Notes: generated from the sequence alone by a model not told the origin. Counted from the stretch's first letter, positions 1 to 9,632 are shown. The stretch is 50,567 nucleotides of DNA from DASWKG01 sp036396755 (GCA_036396755.1 DASWKG010000029.1:1-50567), one strand, 5' to 3'. Translations and numbers: made by a program.

Positions 1-138
1 GCCGCACGGGCGGCCGAGGAGATCCCGTCCGCGATCTTCGTCTCGCTCCCCGGTCACACGCACTTCTCCGCGGAGCACGTGGCGGACGAGCTGCTGCCAC
101 GTGTCCGGGAGCTGCTGCGGTCGGCCGGGTCCCGATAG
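1..138 (+). CDS. Partial 3' end of a probable alpha/beta hydrolase
   Basis: Open reading frame 1 enters from the left edge and ends at a TAG at 136-138, giving 45 residues. The visible tail contains LPGHTHFSAEH followed by an amphipathic helix rich in Leu and Arg. A Gly-His pair near the C-terminus followed by a short helix resembles the catalytic-histidine region of alpha/beta hydrolases. That family call is inference from a fragment; the nucleophile and acid residues lie outside the window. The downstream gene starts about 100 bp later behind its own repeats and promoter, so the two are probably separate units. Confidence 0.4.
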   Translation, partial: AARAAEEIPSAIFVSLPGHTHFSAEHVADELLPRVRELLRSAGSR

Positions 139-165
139 GCAGGGGCGACGGACCGTTCGGCAGGT

Positions 166-234
166 GTGGGAAAGTGGTACCAGAGGACGCGGAAAAGCGG
201 TAGCCCGGTCTGCGGGAAAGTGGTATTGTCGCGG
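166..234 (+). repeat. Three tandem 23-bp repeats upstream of the ATPase gene
   Basis: The units are 166-188, 189-211 and 212-234. Each begins with a 14-bp core of form GYGGRAAAGYGGTA and is followed by a variable 9-bp filler. The pitch is exactly 23 bp for both steps. The third core overlaps the putative -10 box and ends 10 nt before the GTG start. The filler is not conserved, so selection seems to act on the core, as expected for tandem protein-binding sites. Likely an operator or activator array for the downstream gene; the binding factor is unknown. Confidence 0.7.
224..229 (+). promoter_or_regulatory. -10 box for leaderless ATPase transcript
   Basis: TATTGT fits the TAnnnT pattern and lies 6 nt before the GTG at 236. 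No Shine-Dalgarno sequence precedes that GTG. This geometry predicts a transcript starting at or next to the start codon. No clear -35 is visible; the repeats may substitute for it. Confidence 0.45.
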
Positions 235-235
235 G

Positions 236-1465
236 GTGGAGTACCACGCCCGTCATGTCGAGGGCCTCATCCAGGAGCTACTCGGGGAGTTGCCGGCCCT
301 GCTCATCGTGGGACCCCGTGCGACTGGGAAGACGACCACCGCTTCTCGCTACGCGAGAACGATCGTGCGGCTCGACCGGCCGGCCGAGGCAGTCGCGTTC
401 AGAGCAGACCCTGACGCCGCCCTCCGGACCCTCGAGGAACCCGTGCTGCTCGACGAGTGGCAGGCGGTCCCCGAGGTGCTCGGAGCGGTCAAGCGGAGCG
501 TCGATCAGGATCCGAGCCCCGGACGCTACCTCCTGACCGGATCGGTGCGCGCCGATCTTGAGGCTGAAACCTGGCCGGGGACAGGGCGCGTGGTCCGAGT
601 CCCCATGTATGGGTTGACCGTTCGAGAGCAGCTCGCCCGCGCCGAGACGACACCGTTCTTCGATCGGGTTGAGAGCGGCGCCGAGTTGACGGTGCCGGCG
701 GATGCGCCCGACCTCCGAGGCTATGTGGAGATGGCTCTCCGCAGCGGTTTCCCCGAGGCAGCCCTCCACCTGTCGCAGTCCGCGAGGGAGCGGTGGCTCG
801 GTAGCTATGTCGACCAGCTCCTGACCCGTGACGCCGCGCAGTTGGAGGGTGGCCGGGACCCGAACCGCCTGCGTCGCTATCTCGAGGCCTACGCGCTGAA
901 CTCGGCCGGCATCGTGACGGAGAAGACGCTCTTCGAAGCCGCGGGTATCAACCGGAAGACCGCGAACGCATACGAGCGACTCCTCGCCAATCTGCTGATC
1001 GTCGAAGCCGTCCCGGCATGGACCTCCAATCGACTCAAGCGCCTGGTCTTGTCCCCCAAGCAGTACCTCGTCGATCCGGCGCTCCTTGCTGCGACCCTCC
1101 GACTCGATGTGAACGGGGTGCTGCGCGATGGGGACCTTCTCGGACGGGTCACCGACACGTTCGTGATGGCGCAGATCCGGGCCGAGCTCGCCGTCTCGGC
1201 GACGCGTCCGCGCGTTTACCACCTGAGAACCGAACAGGGCCGGCACGAGATCGACGTTCTCGGTGAACTTGCCGGACGGGGGATCGTCGCGATCGAGGTG
1301 AAGACACAAGCCGCACCCGACCGTGAGAGCGCCCGACACCTCTCCTGGCTCCGCGAGCGGCTGGGCGACCGGTTCGTCGCAGGCCTCGTGCTCCACACGG
1401 GGCACCGCATCTACAGCCTCGGAGACCGAGTCCGGGCGGTGCCCATCTCTACGCTCTGGGCGTGA
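236..1465 (+). CDS. AAA ATPase with DUF4143 / PD-(D/E)XK-like C-terminus
   Basis: A 409-residue protein when started at GTG 236, giving an N-terminus MEYHARHVEGL. Walker A is GPRATGKTT at about residues 24-32, and the Walker B region is LLDEWQAVP. The C-terminal part has the DUF4143 signature, with HEIDVLGE followed by AIEVKT, the E-D-ExK spacing of a PD-(D/E)XK nuclease fold. Members of this family are widespread single-gene ATPases of poorly known function, often considered mobile or defence-associated. The frame is open from 101, but residues before 236 are Arg-rich and unlike the family, and the upstream repeats end just before GTG 236, so that start is preferred. The gene is monocistronic and followed by a minus-strand tRNA. 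Confidence 0.85.
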   Translation: MEYHARHVEGLIQELLGELPALLIVGPRATGKTTTASRYARTIVRLDRPAEAVAFRADPDAALRTLEEPVLLDEWQAVPEVLGAVKRSVDQDPSPGRYLLTGSVRADLEAETWPGTGRVVRVPMYGLTVREQLARAETTPFFDRVESGAELTVPADAPDLRGYVEMALRSGFPEAALHLSQSARERWLGSYVDQLLTRDAAQLEGGRDPNRLRRYLEAYALNSAGIVTEKTLFEAAGINRKTANAYERLLANLLIVEAVPAWTSNRLKRLVLSPKQYLVDPALLAATLRLDVNGVLRDGDLLGRVTDTFVMAQIRAELAVSATRPRVYHLRTEQGRHEIDVLGELAGRGIVAIEVKTQAAPDRESARHLSWLRERLGDRFVAGLVLHTGHRIYSLGDRVRAVPISTLWA

Positions 1466-1518
1466 GCTGACCGGTCGCCTCGGTCACGCACGCCCGGACA
1501 CCGCTGATGCGTGGTCCG

Positions 1519-1591
1519 TGGAGACGACCGGGGTCGAACCGGCGACCTCCGGCTTGCAAAGCCGGCGCTCTACCAACTGAGCTACGTCCCC
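1519..1591 (-). tRNA. tRNA-Ala(UGC)
   Basis: On the minus strand a 73-nt cloverleaf can be drawn. The acceptor is GGGGACG paired with CGTCTCC, with discriminator A. The anticodon loop TTTGCAA carries anticodon TGC, and the T-arm contains GGTTCGACCCC. The third acceptor pair is G3-U70, the alanine identity element. CCA is not encoded. A TACAAT -10 box lies on the minus strand at 1600-1605, about 8 nt upstream of the mature 5' end; no convincing -35 is seen. Confidence 0.96.
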
Positions 1592-1622
1592 TCGGCGACA
1601 TTGTAGGCGGCCGCGCCGGAAC

Positions 1623-1642
1623 CCCACGGCTCGCGCCGTGGG
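1623..1642. other. Hairpin in the tRNA-Ala / RTX gene intergenic region
   Basis: CCCACGGC (1623-1630), loop TCGC, GCCGTGGG (1635-1642): a perfect 8-bp stem between two divergent genes. There is no T-tract on either side, so it is not a classic terminator. It sits upstream of the tRNA-Ala -10 box. Role unknown. Confidence 0.4.
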
Positions 1643-1734
1643 CAACGCGCGCGTCGAGCGGGCGTTCGTCGCCCGGACCCCGCCGCGCCCGGGGAACTGG
1701 CGTCGGCCTGACGGCGCACCGGCCTCCGCTCCGG

Positions 1735-1740
1735 TAGGCT
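1735..1740 (+). promoter_or_regulatory. -10 box for leaderless RTX-gene transcript
   Basis: TAGGCT lies 7 nt before the ATG at 1748, with no Shine-Dalgarno sequence between. CTGACG at 1708-1713 is a possible -35, but the 21-nt spacer is long. The position predicts transcription starting at or one base from the start codon. Confidence 0.4.
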
Positions 1741-1747
1741 CCGACGG

Positions 1748-2506
1748 ATGCGAACAACGAAGCTGCTCATCGTGCTGGTGATCGCCCAAGCCACGATCGC
1801 GCCGGCGGGCGCGGCCCAGCGCTGCTTCGGCCAGCGCGCCGACGTGGTCGGCACACCGGGAAGCGACACGCTCGCCGGGACGCCCGGCGACGACGTCATC
1901 GTGGGCCTCGGCGGCGACGATGTGATCAGGGGCCTCGGCGGCAACGACCGCGTCTGCGCCGGGCCGGGCGCCGACCGCGTCAACGGCGGTCGCGGCGACG
2001 ACTCGCTGGCGGGCGAGGAGGACGCCGACACGATCGACGGTGCGCGCGGGTACGACCTCCTGACCGGCGGCCCGGGGGACGACCTCCTCGACGACGGCGA
2101 CGGCGACGGCGTCGTGCGAGGAGGGCCCGGCGCGGACACGATCAACGGCAACACGGGCGAGGACCGCCTCTTCGGCGACACGGGGGACGACGAGATCGAC
2201 GCCGAGCTGGGCGACGACGAGCTGTTCGGCGGCGAGGGGAACGACCGGCTCACCGGCGGCCGCGGCATCGACGTCCTCGAGGGCGGCGGAGGTGACGACG
2301 CCCCCATCCTCGGGGGGGACGGCGACGACGTGCTCGAGGGCGGGGACGGCGACGACGACCTGTACGGCGACGGCTCCCCGGGCGGCCCGGGGAGCCCCGA
2401 GGGGAACGACGACCTCGACGGCGGGGAGGGCACCGACGGCACCGACGGCGGCCCGGGCACCGACCACTGCACGAACGGCGAGACCGTCGTCAACTGCGAG
2501 TCCTGA
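1748..2506 (+). CDS. Secreted RTX-type calcium-binding repeat protein
   Basis: 252 residues. The first 23 form a signal peptide (Arg/Lys start, hydrophobic LLIVLVIAQ core, AGA-like cleavage site). From about residue 35 to 235 the chain is made of GGxGxDxL-type nonapeptides such as GGDGDDVLEGG and GGPGDDLL, which in the RTX family bind calcium and fold into a parallel beta-roll. The protein is very acidic and ends with two cysteines in the motif CTNGETVVNCES, a tail often seen on actinobacterial RTX proteins. There is no type I secretion motif or enzyme domain, so it is probably a Sec-exported, Ca-stabilised surface or extracellular protein of unknown role. Confidence 0.8.
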   Translation: MRTTKLLIVLVIAQATIAPAGAAQRCFGQRADVVGTPGSDTLAGTPGDDVIVGLGGDDVIRGLGGNDRVCAGPGADRVNGGRGDDSLAGEEDADTIDGARGYDLLTGGPGDDLLDDGDGDGVVRGGPGADTINGNTGEDRLFGDTGDDEIDAELGDDELFGGEGNDRLTGGRGIDVLEGGGGDDAPILGGDGDDVLEGGDGDDDLYGDGSPGGPGSPEGNDDLDGGEGTDGTDGGPGTDHCTNGETVVNCES

Positions 2507-2558
2507 AGCCCGCCCGCCTCCTTGCACCGCGGCTCGGCGGCTGGAATCATCGGCGACG

Positions 2559-3164
2559 ATGGATTCCGCAGCCGGAACCGCCACCACCCCGGCCCGACCC
2601 ACCCTTCCGGCCATCCTGACGATGGCGGGGGGGCTGCTGGTCGCCGCCGCGGGCTTCCTCGACTGGTTCGACCTCACCAGCGCCGGCGGCACGGTCGCGA
2701 TCAAGGGCAACGAGTTCTCGGTGGGCATCGGCGCGAGCGCGATCGGGGTCTTCACCGCGATCTCGGGGGTCATCATGCTGCTCAGAGGGCCGGAGACCGG
2801 CGCGAAGGCGTGGTCGGTCACCGTCATCGTGCTGGCGGCCATCCTGACGGTCGTCGGAGGGGCGTCCGCGTTCGCCCCGGAGACCGCCATCACCCAGTAC
2901 GCCGCCGGAGACGTCGGGGAGACGCTCGGGATCTCGGAGACCGCGGCGAAGGCCGCGCTGGAGAACGCGTTCGCGACCGGAACCCTGTCGGCCACGGCGA
3001 AGATCGGCTCCTACCTCGTCCTCGCGGGGGCCCTCTCGGCGCTCGGCGGAGGCATCGCCGGCGTGGCTTTCGCCAAACGTCGCCGCGCCTCCAAGGCCGC
3101 TCCCCCGCCCGTCGCGCCTCCGTCACCGGCCACTCCGCCACCGGCCACGCCCCCGCCTGCCTGA
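2559..3164 (+). CDS. Small membrane protein, function unknown
   Basis: 201 residues starting at ATG 2559. I see four likely membrane segments: about 17-34 (ILTMAGGLLVAAAGF), 55-72 (IGASAIGVFTAISGV), 83-103 (VTVIVLAAILTVVGG) and 148-170 (LVLAGALSALGGGIAG). A cytoplasmic Arg/Lys cluster (AKRRRASK) follows, then a Pro/Ala tail made of PPATP-like repeats. The layout suggests an actinobacterial integral membrane protein with an unstructured C-terminus. No family recognised. It follows the RTX gene after 52 bp on the same strand and could be cotranscribed. Confidence 0.7.
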   Translation: MDSAAGTATTPARPTLPAILTMAGGLLVAAAGFLDWFDLTSAGGTVAIKGNEFSVGIGASAIGVFTAISGVIMLLRGPETGAKAWSVTVIVLAAILTVVGGASAFAPETAITQYAAGDVGETLGISETAAKAALENAFATGTLSATAKIGSYLVLAGALSALGGGIAGVAFAKRRRASKAAPPPVAPPSPATPPPATPPPA

Positions 3165-3303
3165 ACCCCGGCATCTGCGGGAGCCCATCCTGACTATCCG
3201 CTAGTCCGAACTGACTAGTGGGTACCGGTCATCCCGGGTGGCCGGAAAGATGCTCCTTCGGTGCTATGGAGTTCTTTGCCCCGCTTCGCCGATGATTCCA
3301 GCC

Positions 3304-3660
3304 ATGAGCGCCCGCCACCTTCGGATCGCGACACCCGACGAGCGAAGCTACATCGTCGCCCGCACCCAGCTCGCCTCCCCCGGCCGGCCCTACGTGGTCG
3401 CGGAGTGCACGCCCGGCGCGCTCGTCTCACCGCCGCCCGGGCTCGAGACGCTCACCCGCGCGCAGATGCAGCGCGACCGCCTCCTGAAGGACGCCCTGGC
3501 GGCCTGGGAGGGCCACGACGACACGCTCGCCGGTCGCGAGCGCACGGCGCGGGCCCGCCTCACCGAGTCGCGCTCACGGGCTCGCGCGCGCGCGATGCAC
3601 CCGAGCTCGCGGCCCGACACGATGCGGCTCACCGGCCCGATCACCCGCCCCTCCTCCTGA
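3304..3660 (+). CDS. Hypothetical protein
   Basis: 118 residues from ATG 3304 (MSARHLRIATPDERSY); the frame is open from GTG 3238, and neither start has a good ribosome-binding site. The N-terminal half reads like a folded beta-rich domain (YIVARTQLASPGRPYVVAE). The C-terminal half is Arg/Ala-rich and probably helical or disordered. A strong hairpin terminator follows 17 bp after the stop, which supports a real transcription unit here. If the gene is not real, 3165-3724 is an uncoded stretch of about 560 bp holding only that terminator. No family recognised. Confidence 0.4.
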   Translation: MSARHLRIATPDERSYIVARTQLASPGRPYVVAECTPGALVSPPPGLETLTRAQMQRDRLLKDALAAWEGHDDTLAGRERTARARLTESRSRARARAMHPSSRPDTMRLTGPITRPSS

Positions 3661-3676
3661 CGCCCCCCGAAACGAA

Positions 3677-3702
3677 GAACCGGCCCCCGAGGGGGCCGGT
3701 TC
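3677..3702. terminator. Bidirectional hairpin terminator
   Basis: GAACCGGCCCC (3677-3687), loop CGAG, GGGGCCGGTTC (3692-3702): a perfect 11-bp stem. It lies between the stop of the plus-strand hypothetical gene and the stop of the minus-strand 50-aa gene, so it can serve both. Weak T-rich stretches flank both sides (GTTCTTCT on plus; TTCGTTT on minus). Confidence 0.75.
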
Positions 3703-3724
3703 GACGTTCTTCTCCGAGCGATGG

Positions 3725-3877
3725 TCAGCTGCCCTCCGCCGGAGGAAGCTCCTGCCACTCGCTCTCCTCGACACCACGGCTCTTCCGCCGCCGGAACAGG
3801 GCAACGAACGCCCCGACGCCGGCCAGGATCGCCGCCCAGAGGAAGAACTTCTTCTTGCCCTTCTTTTCCTCCCCCAT
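3725..3877 (-). CDS. 50-aa single-pass membrane protein, DLW-39-like
   Basis: The frame reads MGEEKKGKKKFFLWAAILAG... to a TGA at 3725-3727. A Lys-rich N-terminus precedes one membrane span (about residues 11-28), then a basic FRRRKSR stop-transfer and an acidic tail with SEWQELPP. A strong AAGGAGG lies 4 nt before the ATG. Small single-pass proteins called DLW-39 are known near gyrA, DUF3566 and tRNA-Ile in actinobacteria; location, size and topology fit, and EWQE occupies the place of the family's DLW motif. The DLW motif itself is absent, so family membership is inferred. Confidence 0.65.
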   Translation of the reverse strand: MGEEKKGKKKFFLWAAILAGVGAFVALFRRRKSRGVEESEWQELPPAEGS

Positions 3878-3903
3878 CGCTCCTCCTTCGTCTCCGCCCC
3901 CAG

Positions 3904-3977
3904 TGGGCCTGGGTGGACTTGAACCACCGGCCTCACCCTTATCAGGGGTGCGCTCTAACCGCCTGAGCTACAGGCCC
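3904..3977 (-). tRNA. tRNA-Ile(GAU)
   Basis: 74-nt cloverleaf on the minus strand. The acceptor is GGGCCTG with CAGGCCC and discriminator A. The anticodon loop CTGATAA carries GAT, between arms CACCC and GGGTG. The T-arm is GGTGG-TTCAAGT-CCACC. CCA is not encoded. It follows DUF3566 downstream of gyrA, the usual actinobacterial position. Confidence 0.96.
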
Positions 3978-3987
3978 CGGGGGACGA

Positions 3988-4017
3988 AGCGTACCCGTGG
4001 CCGGCAGAGACCGTCAA
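3988..4017 (-). promoter_or_regulatory. Promoter of tRNA-Ile
   Basis: On the minus strand TTGACG (4012-4017) and TACGCT (3988-3993) are separated by 18 bp. The predicted start falls a few bases before the tRNA 5' end at 3977. The match to the housekeeping sigma consensus is good. Confidence 0.6.
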
Positions 4018-4044
4018 TGCGGGCGGACGCGGGCCGCGCGCCGG

Positions 4045-4464
4045 TCAGCGGCGCTCTTGGAGGGTGACCTCGATGCCGCCGACGAGGTCGGCGATGAGGT
4101 TGTAGAGGAAGGCCACGAACACGGTGAGGGCCGACCACAGCGCCACCGAGATGATGCCGATCAGGACCAGCATCCGCAGGAGGAACCCGGAGTTCACCTC
4201 GAAGTTCGCCTCCCACAGCGACGACATGAACTCCTCGACCGAGTCGATGATGCCGAGCGCGTCCACCACCAAGAAGAGGATGGACAGGCCGATCACGACG
4301 ACGAGCATCAGGCAGAGGTAGAAGACGAGCGAGAACTTCAGGACGGACCAGGGGCTGACGCGCCGGACGGCCACCTTGATCCGCCGGGGGGCGGGGCGGC
4401 GAGCCGGCGTGGCTGCAGCCGCTCTCGTGGGCTTGGGTTGGGGGCGTTCTCTGACGGTGGCCAT
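4045..4464 (-). CDS. DUF3566 transmembrane protein
   Basis: 139 residues. A basic, Pro/Ala-rich cytoplasmic N-terminus leads to the DUF3566 core beginning KVAVRRVSPWSVLKFSLVFY. Two long membrane spans follow (about 47-67 and 96-120), separated by an acidic segment DALGIIDSVEEF. The protein ends with IADLVGGIEVTLQERR, the family's typical C-terminus. DUF3566 genes sit immediately downstream of gyrA throughout actinobacteria; their role is unknown. AAGGAG precedes the ATG by 5 nt. Confidence 0.9.
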   Translation of the reverse strand: MATVRERPQPKPTRAAAATPARRPAPRRIKVAVRRVSPWSVLKFSLVFYLCLMLVVVIGLSILFLVVDALGIIDSVEEFMSSLWEANFEVNSGFLLRMLVLIGIISVALWSALTVFVAFLYNLIADLVGGIEVTLQERR

Positions 4465-4495
4465 GGGTCTCCTTCAGACCGCGACAGTCTACCTG

Positions 4496-4765
4496 CTACG
4501 CCTCGCCCTCCCGAGCACCCGGGCCGAACGGGCCGAGCACGATCCGGACGTGCGCGGGGACGAGCACGGCCAAAAGGAGCGCGGCGAACGCGACCTCACC
4601 GGTTGACGGGTTCGTCCTGACCAGCATGCCCCCGACCGCCAGCGCGGCCCCCGCCAGGGCCAGCGCCAGCGCGATGAGCGGCGCGGGCAGGCTGCGCCTC
4701 AGCGGGATCGCCAGGAGCACGGCGACGCCGGCCGAGGCGGCGGCGACCCATGCCCCGACGCTCAC
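4496..4765 (-). CDS. 89-aa membrane protein coupled to gyrA
   Basis: GTG start at 4765 overlaps the gyrA TGA as GTGA, implying translational coupling. 89 residues with three hydrophobic segments (WVAAASAGVAVLLAIPL, LIALALALAGAALAVGGML, VAFAALLLAVLVPAHVRIVL) and a short acidic tail. No motif assigns a function. It sits between gyrA and DUF3566, where most actinobacteria have DUF3566 directly. Confidence 0.7.
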   Translation of the reverse strand: MSVGAWVAAASAGVAVLLAIPLRRSLPAPLIALALALAGAALAVGGMLVRTNPSTGEVAFAALLLAVLVPAHVRIVLGPFGPGAREGEA

Positions 4766-7215
4766 GACTCCTCGGCGGCCTCGGTGATGACCGGCGCGGC
4801 GGCGGCGATCTTCTGCTTCGGCTCGAGCTTCATGATCTTCACGCCCTGGCTGGGGCGGCCGGTCTTGCGGAAGCTCGCCGCCGGCACGCGGATCACCACG
4901 CCCGAGCTGGAGATCACGAAGACGTCCTGGTCGGGCCCGGTCATGAAGGCGCCCGCGACCTTCCCGGTCCTGGGGGTGAGCTTGTGGGTGATGACGCCCT
5001 GGCCGCCGCGGCCCTTCGTGGGGTACTCGGCGATCGGGGTCCGCTTGCCGAGCCCCATCTCTGTGACGGTGACGAGGTCGTGGTCCTTCGCGGCCAGGGT
5101 CATGGTGATCACCTCGTCGCGCGGGCCCACCCGCATGCCGATGACGCCGGCCGCCTGCCGGCCCATCGCGCGCACCGCCTTGTCGGGGAAGCGGATCGCC
5201 TTGCCGCCGCGGGAGACGAGCAGCACGTCCTCCTTGCCGTCGGAGAGGCGGACCCGGATCAGCTCGTCGCCCTTGCGCAGGTTGATCGCGGCCAGCCCCG
5301 TGCGCGACGAGTCGTACTGGGCCAGCTCGGTCTTCTTGATCATCCCCTTCTTCGTGGCGAACAGGACGTACTTCGCGGCGTCGTAGTCGGAGATGGCCTG
5401 CACCGCGGCGATGCGCTCCTCGCCCGAGATGGAGACCCCGGGGAGGTTGGCCGCGTAGATGCCGCGCGCGGTCCGCGATGCCTCGGGCACCTCGTAGACC
5501 TTCACGCGGTAGACCTTCCCGGTGTTCGTGAAGAACAGGAGCCAGTGCCGCGTGGTCGTCGTGAACACGTGGGAGGGGATGTCCTCCTCCTTGAGGTTGC
5601 CGCCCCGCACGCCCCGGCCGCCGCGGCCCTGCGTGCGGTAGGTCTCGACCGGCATCCGCTTCACGTAGCCGGCCCGGGTGACCGTGATGACGACATCCTG
5701 CCTCGCCACCAGGTCCTCGATGTCGATCTCGCCCTCGTCGGGGCGGATCTCGGTGCGCCGCCCGTCCGCGTACCTCTCGCGGATCTCGCTGAGCTCTTGC
5801 TTGAGGAGCGCGCGGATCTTCTTCGGGTCCTTGAGGAGAGCCTTCAGGCGCTTGATCGTGGCCTGCAGCTCGCGGTGCTCCTCCTCCAGCTTCTCGCGCT
5901 CGAGCTGGGTGAGCCGGCGGAGCGGCATGTCGAGGATGTGGTTCGCCTGGATCTCCGACAGCTTGAAGCGGCGCATGAGCTTGGTCCGCGCCTCGTCGGC
6001 GTCGGTTGACCCGCGGATGATCTTGATGACCGCGTCCAGGTTCGAGAGCGCGATGAGCAGCCCCTCGACGATGTGATCGCGCTCCTCCGCCTTCCGCAGC
6101 TCGAACTTCGAGCGCCTGGTCAGGACCTCGAGCTCGTGCTCGATGTAGTGGCGGATGACCTCGTCGAGCTTGAGCGTGCGCGGCACGCCGTCGACGAGCG
6201 CCAGCATGATCACGCCGAAGCTCTCCTGCAGCTGCGTGTGCTTGTACAGCTTGTTGAGGACGATCTGCGGGTTCGCGCCGCGGTTCAGGTCGACGACGAT
6301 GCGCATGCCACCGCGGCCGCTGGACTCGTTTCGCACGCCGCCCTTGAGGGGAACCTCGGTGAGGCGCCGCTGGTTGACGAGCTCCTGGATCTTCTCGGCG
6401 ACCCGGCCCGGGTTCACCTGGTACGGCACCTCGGTCACCACCAGTCGCTGGCGGCCCTTGGAGTCCTCCTCGATGGTGACCTTCGCGCGCATCCGGATGG
6501 ACCCGCGCCCGGTCGTGTACGCGTCCCTGATGCCGTCCTTGCCCATGATGAAGCCGCCGGTCGGGAAGTCGGGCCCGGTGATGTGCTTCATGAGCTGGAC
6601 GGCGGTGATGTTCGGGTTGTCGATCATCGCGAGGGTCCCGTCGATCACCTCGGCGATGTTGTGGGGCGGGATGTTCGTCGCCATGCCGACCGCGATCCCG
6701 GCAGACCCGTTGACGAGCAGGTTCGGGAACCGGGCCGGGAGGACGAGCGGCTCGTCGTGGTTCCCGTCGAAGTTCGGGATGAAGTCGACCGTCTCCTTCT
6801 CGATGTCCCGCAGCAGCTCCATCGCCAGCGGGTCGAGCCGCGCTTCGGTATAGCGGTATGCGGCAGCTGGATGCCCCTGGATGTCGCCGAAGTTGCCCTG
6901 GCCGGCGACGAGGGGGTAGCGCAGTGAGAAGTCCTGGGCCATGCGGACCATGGCGTCGTAGACCGCCTGGTCGCCGTGGGGGTGGTACCGGCCGATGACC
7001 GAACCGACGACGGTGGCCGACTTGCGGGTGGGCCGGTCGGGGCGGAGCCCGTCCTCGAACATCGCCCAGAGGATGCGGCGGTGGACGGGCTTCAGGCCGT
7101 CGCGCGCGTCGGGCAGGGCGCGCCCGACGATGACCGACATCGCGTAGTCGAGGAAGGAGGCCTTGATCTCCTCCTCGATGTCGCGCGGCTCGAACCGCTC
7201 CTCTACCTGAGCCAT
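4762..7215 (-). CDS. gyrA: DNA gyrase subunit A
   Basis: 817 residues, full length for GyrA. The N-terminal winged-helix/tower region includes KPVHRRILWAM and the quinolone-resistance region GRYHPHGDQAVYDAMVRMAQ, with the catalytic tyrosine in AAAYRYTEARL. The coiled-coil segment (ELQATIKRLKALLKDPKK) is followed by a six-blade beta-pinwheel containing the GyrA box QGRGGRGV, repeated in variant form as KGRGGQGV. With GyrB it introduces negative supercoils in an ATP-dependent manner. It starts 3 bp after gyrB, so the two are cotranscribed. At the serine/alanine position after GRYHPHGD the residue is Q-A, so no resistance statement is made. Confidence 0.97.
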   Translation of the reverse strand: MAQVEERFEPRDIEEEIKASFLDYAMSVIVGRALPDARDGLKPVHRRILWAMFEDGLRPDRPTRKSATVVGSVIGRYHPHGDQAVYDAMVRMAQDFSLRYPLVAGQGNFGDIQGHPAAAYRYTEARLDPLAMELLRDIEKETVDFIPNFDGNHDEPLVLPARFPNLLVNGSAGIAVGMATNIPPHNIAEVIDGTLAMIDNPNITAVQLMKHITGPDFPTGGFIMGKDGIRDAYTTGRGSIRMRAKVTIEEDSKGRQRLVVTEVPYQVNPGRVAEKIQELVNQRRLTEVPLKGGVRNESSGRGGMRIVVDLNRGANPQIVLNKLYKHTQLQESFGVIMLALVDGVPRTLKLDEVIRHYIEHELEVLTRRSKFELRKAEERDHIVEGLLIALSNLDAVIKIIRGSTDADEARTKLMRRFKLSEIQANHILDMPLRRLTQLEREKLEEEHRELQATIKRLKALLKDPKKIRALLKQELSEIRERYADGRRTEIRPDEGEIDIEDLVARQDVVITVTRAGYVKRMPVETYRTQGRGGRGVRGGNLKEEDIPSHVFTTTTRHWLLFFTNTGKVYRVKVYEVPEASRTARGIYAANLPGVSISGEERIAAVQAISDYDAAKYVLFATKKGMIKKTELAQYDSSRTGLAAINLRKGDELIRVRLSDGKEDVLLVSRGGKAIRFPDKAVRAMGRQAAGVIGMRVGPRDEVITMTLAAKDHDLVTVTEMGLGKRTPIAEYPTKGRGGQGVITHKLTPRTGKVAGAFMTGPDQDVFVISSSGVVIRVPAASFRKTGRPSQGVKIMKLEPKQKIAAAAPVITEAAEES

Positions 7216-7218
7216 GCG

Positions 7219-9204
<1,986 letters not shown>

Positions 9205-9284
9205 GTCGCCTCCGTCGTGCTCAGTCCATGCCTAGATAAAGTCCGTCGCAGGAAGGGTCTGCTGCGGGGTCACCTACACACAGG

Positions 9285-9293
9285 ATTATATCA
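9285..9293 (-). promoter_or_regulatory. Extended -10 promoter of gyrBA
   Basis: The minus strand reads TGATATAAT at 9293-9285, an exact extended -10 (TGnTATAAT). It begins right at the stop codon of dciA. The predicted start is near 9278, leaving a leader of about 75 nt before gyrB. No good -35 is seen, which is usual with extended -10 elements. This gives gyrBA expression independent of the dnaA-recF transcript. Confidence 0.65.
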
Positions 9294-9632
9294 CCGGGGC
9301 CCCCGGCCCCCTCCCCGCGACGGCCCCTCGACCACCACTCGAACCGACTTCACATCCGCGCTCCCAAGCACCTCGTTGGCCTTCGATGCGATCTCGCGCT
9401 CGAGGAACCCGATCTGGGCCGCCCAGGCCGCGGACGACGCCCCCACGAGCAGCCCGCCCTTCTCGAGGCCGAGCGGCCGGCACTCCTTCGCCAGCCGGTC
9501 CCCGACCACCCGGTCCCACCCCCGCGCGAGCCGGCCGAGCGCGATGCCCCGCCGCCACACGCCACCCTCGAGGAGGTGCCGCACGACCTCGCCGATGCCG
9601 GCGCCGTCTCGGCGCTTCGGCTCCTCAGGCAC
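9291..9632 (-). CDS. dciA: DciA-like (DUF721) replication protein
   Basis: 113 residues. The DUF721 core includes GRLARGWDRVVGDRLAKECRP, then GLLVGASSAAWAAQIGFLE and the C-terminal VKSVRVVVEGP. This family (DciA) loads or guides the replicative helicase DnaB in bacteria without DnaC, and in actinobacteria the gene lies between recF and gyrB, as here. It overlaps the recF end by 8 bp. The tail is Gly/Arg-rich. Confidence 0.88.
   Translation of the reverse strand: MPEEPKRRDGAGIGEVVRHLLEGGVWRRGIALGRLARGWDRVVGDRLAKECRPLGLEKGGLLVGASSAAWAAQIGFLEREIASKANEVLGSADVKSVRVVVEGPSRGGGRGPR

Noticed and set aside
1850..2470. Repetitive DNA that could be mistaken for a CRISPR or tandem array
   Set aside because: The repetition follows the codons of GGxGxDxL nonapeptides in the RTX gene, with no constant repeats or spacers.
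3390..3936. Minus-strand open frames opposite the 3304-3660 gene and the tRNA-Ile region
   Set aside because: Arg/Ser-rich shadows; one runs through tRNA-Ile and across the terminator.
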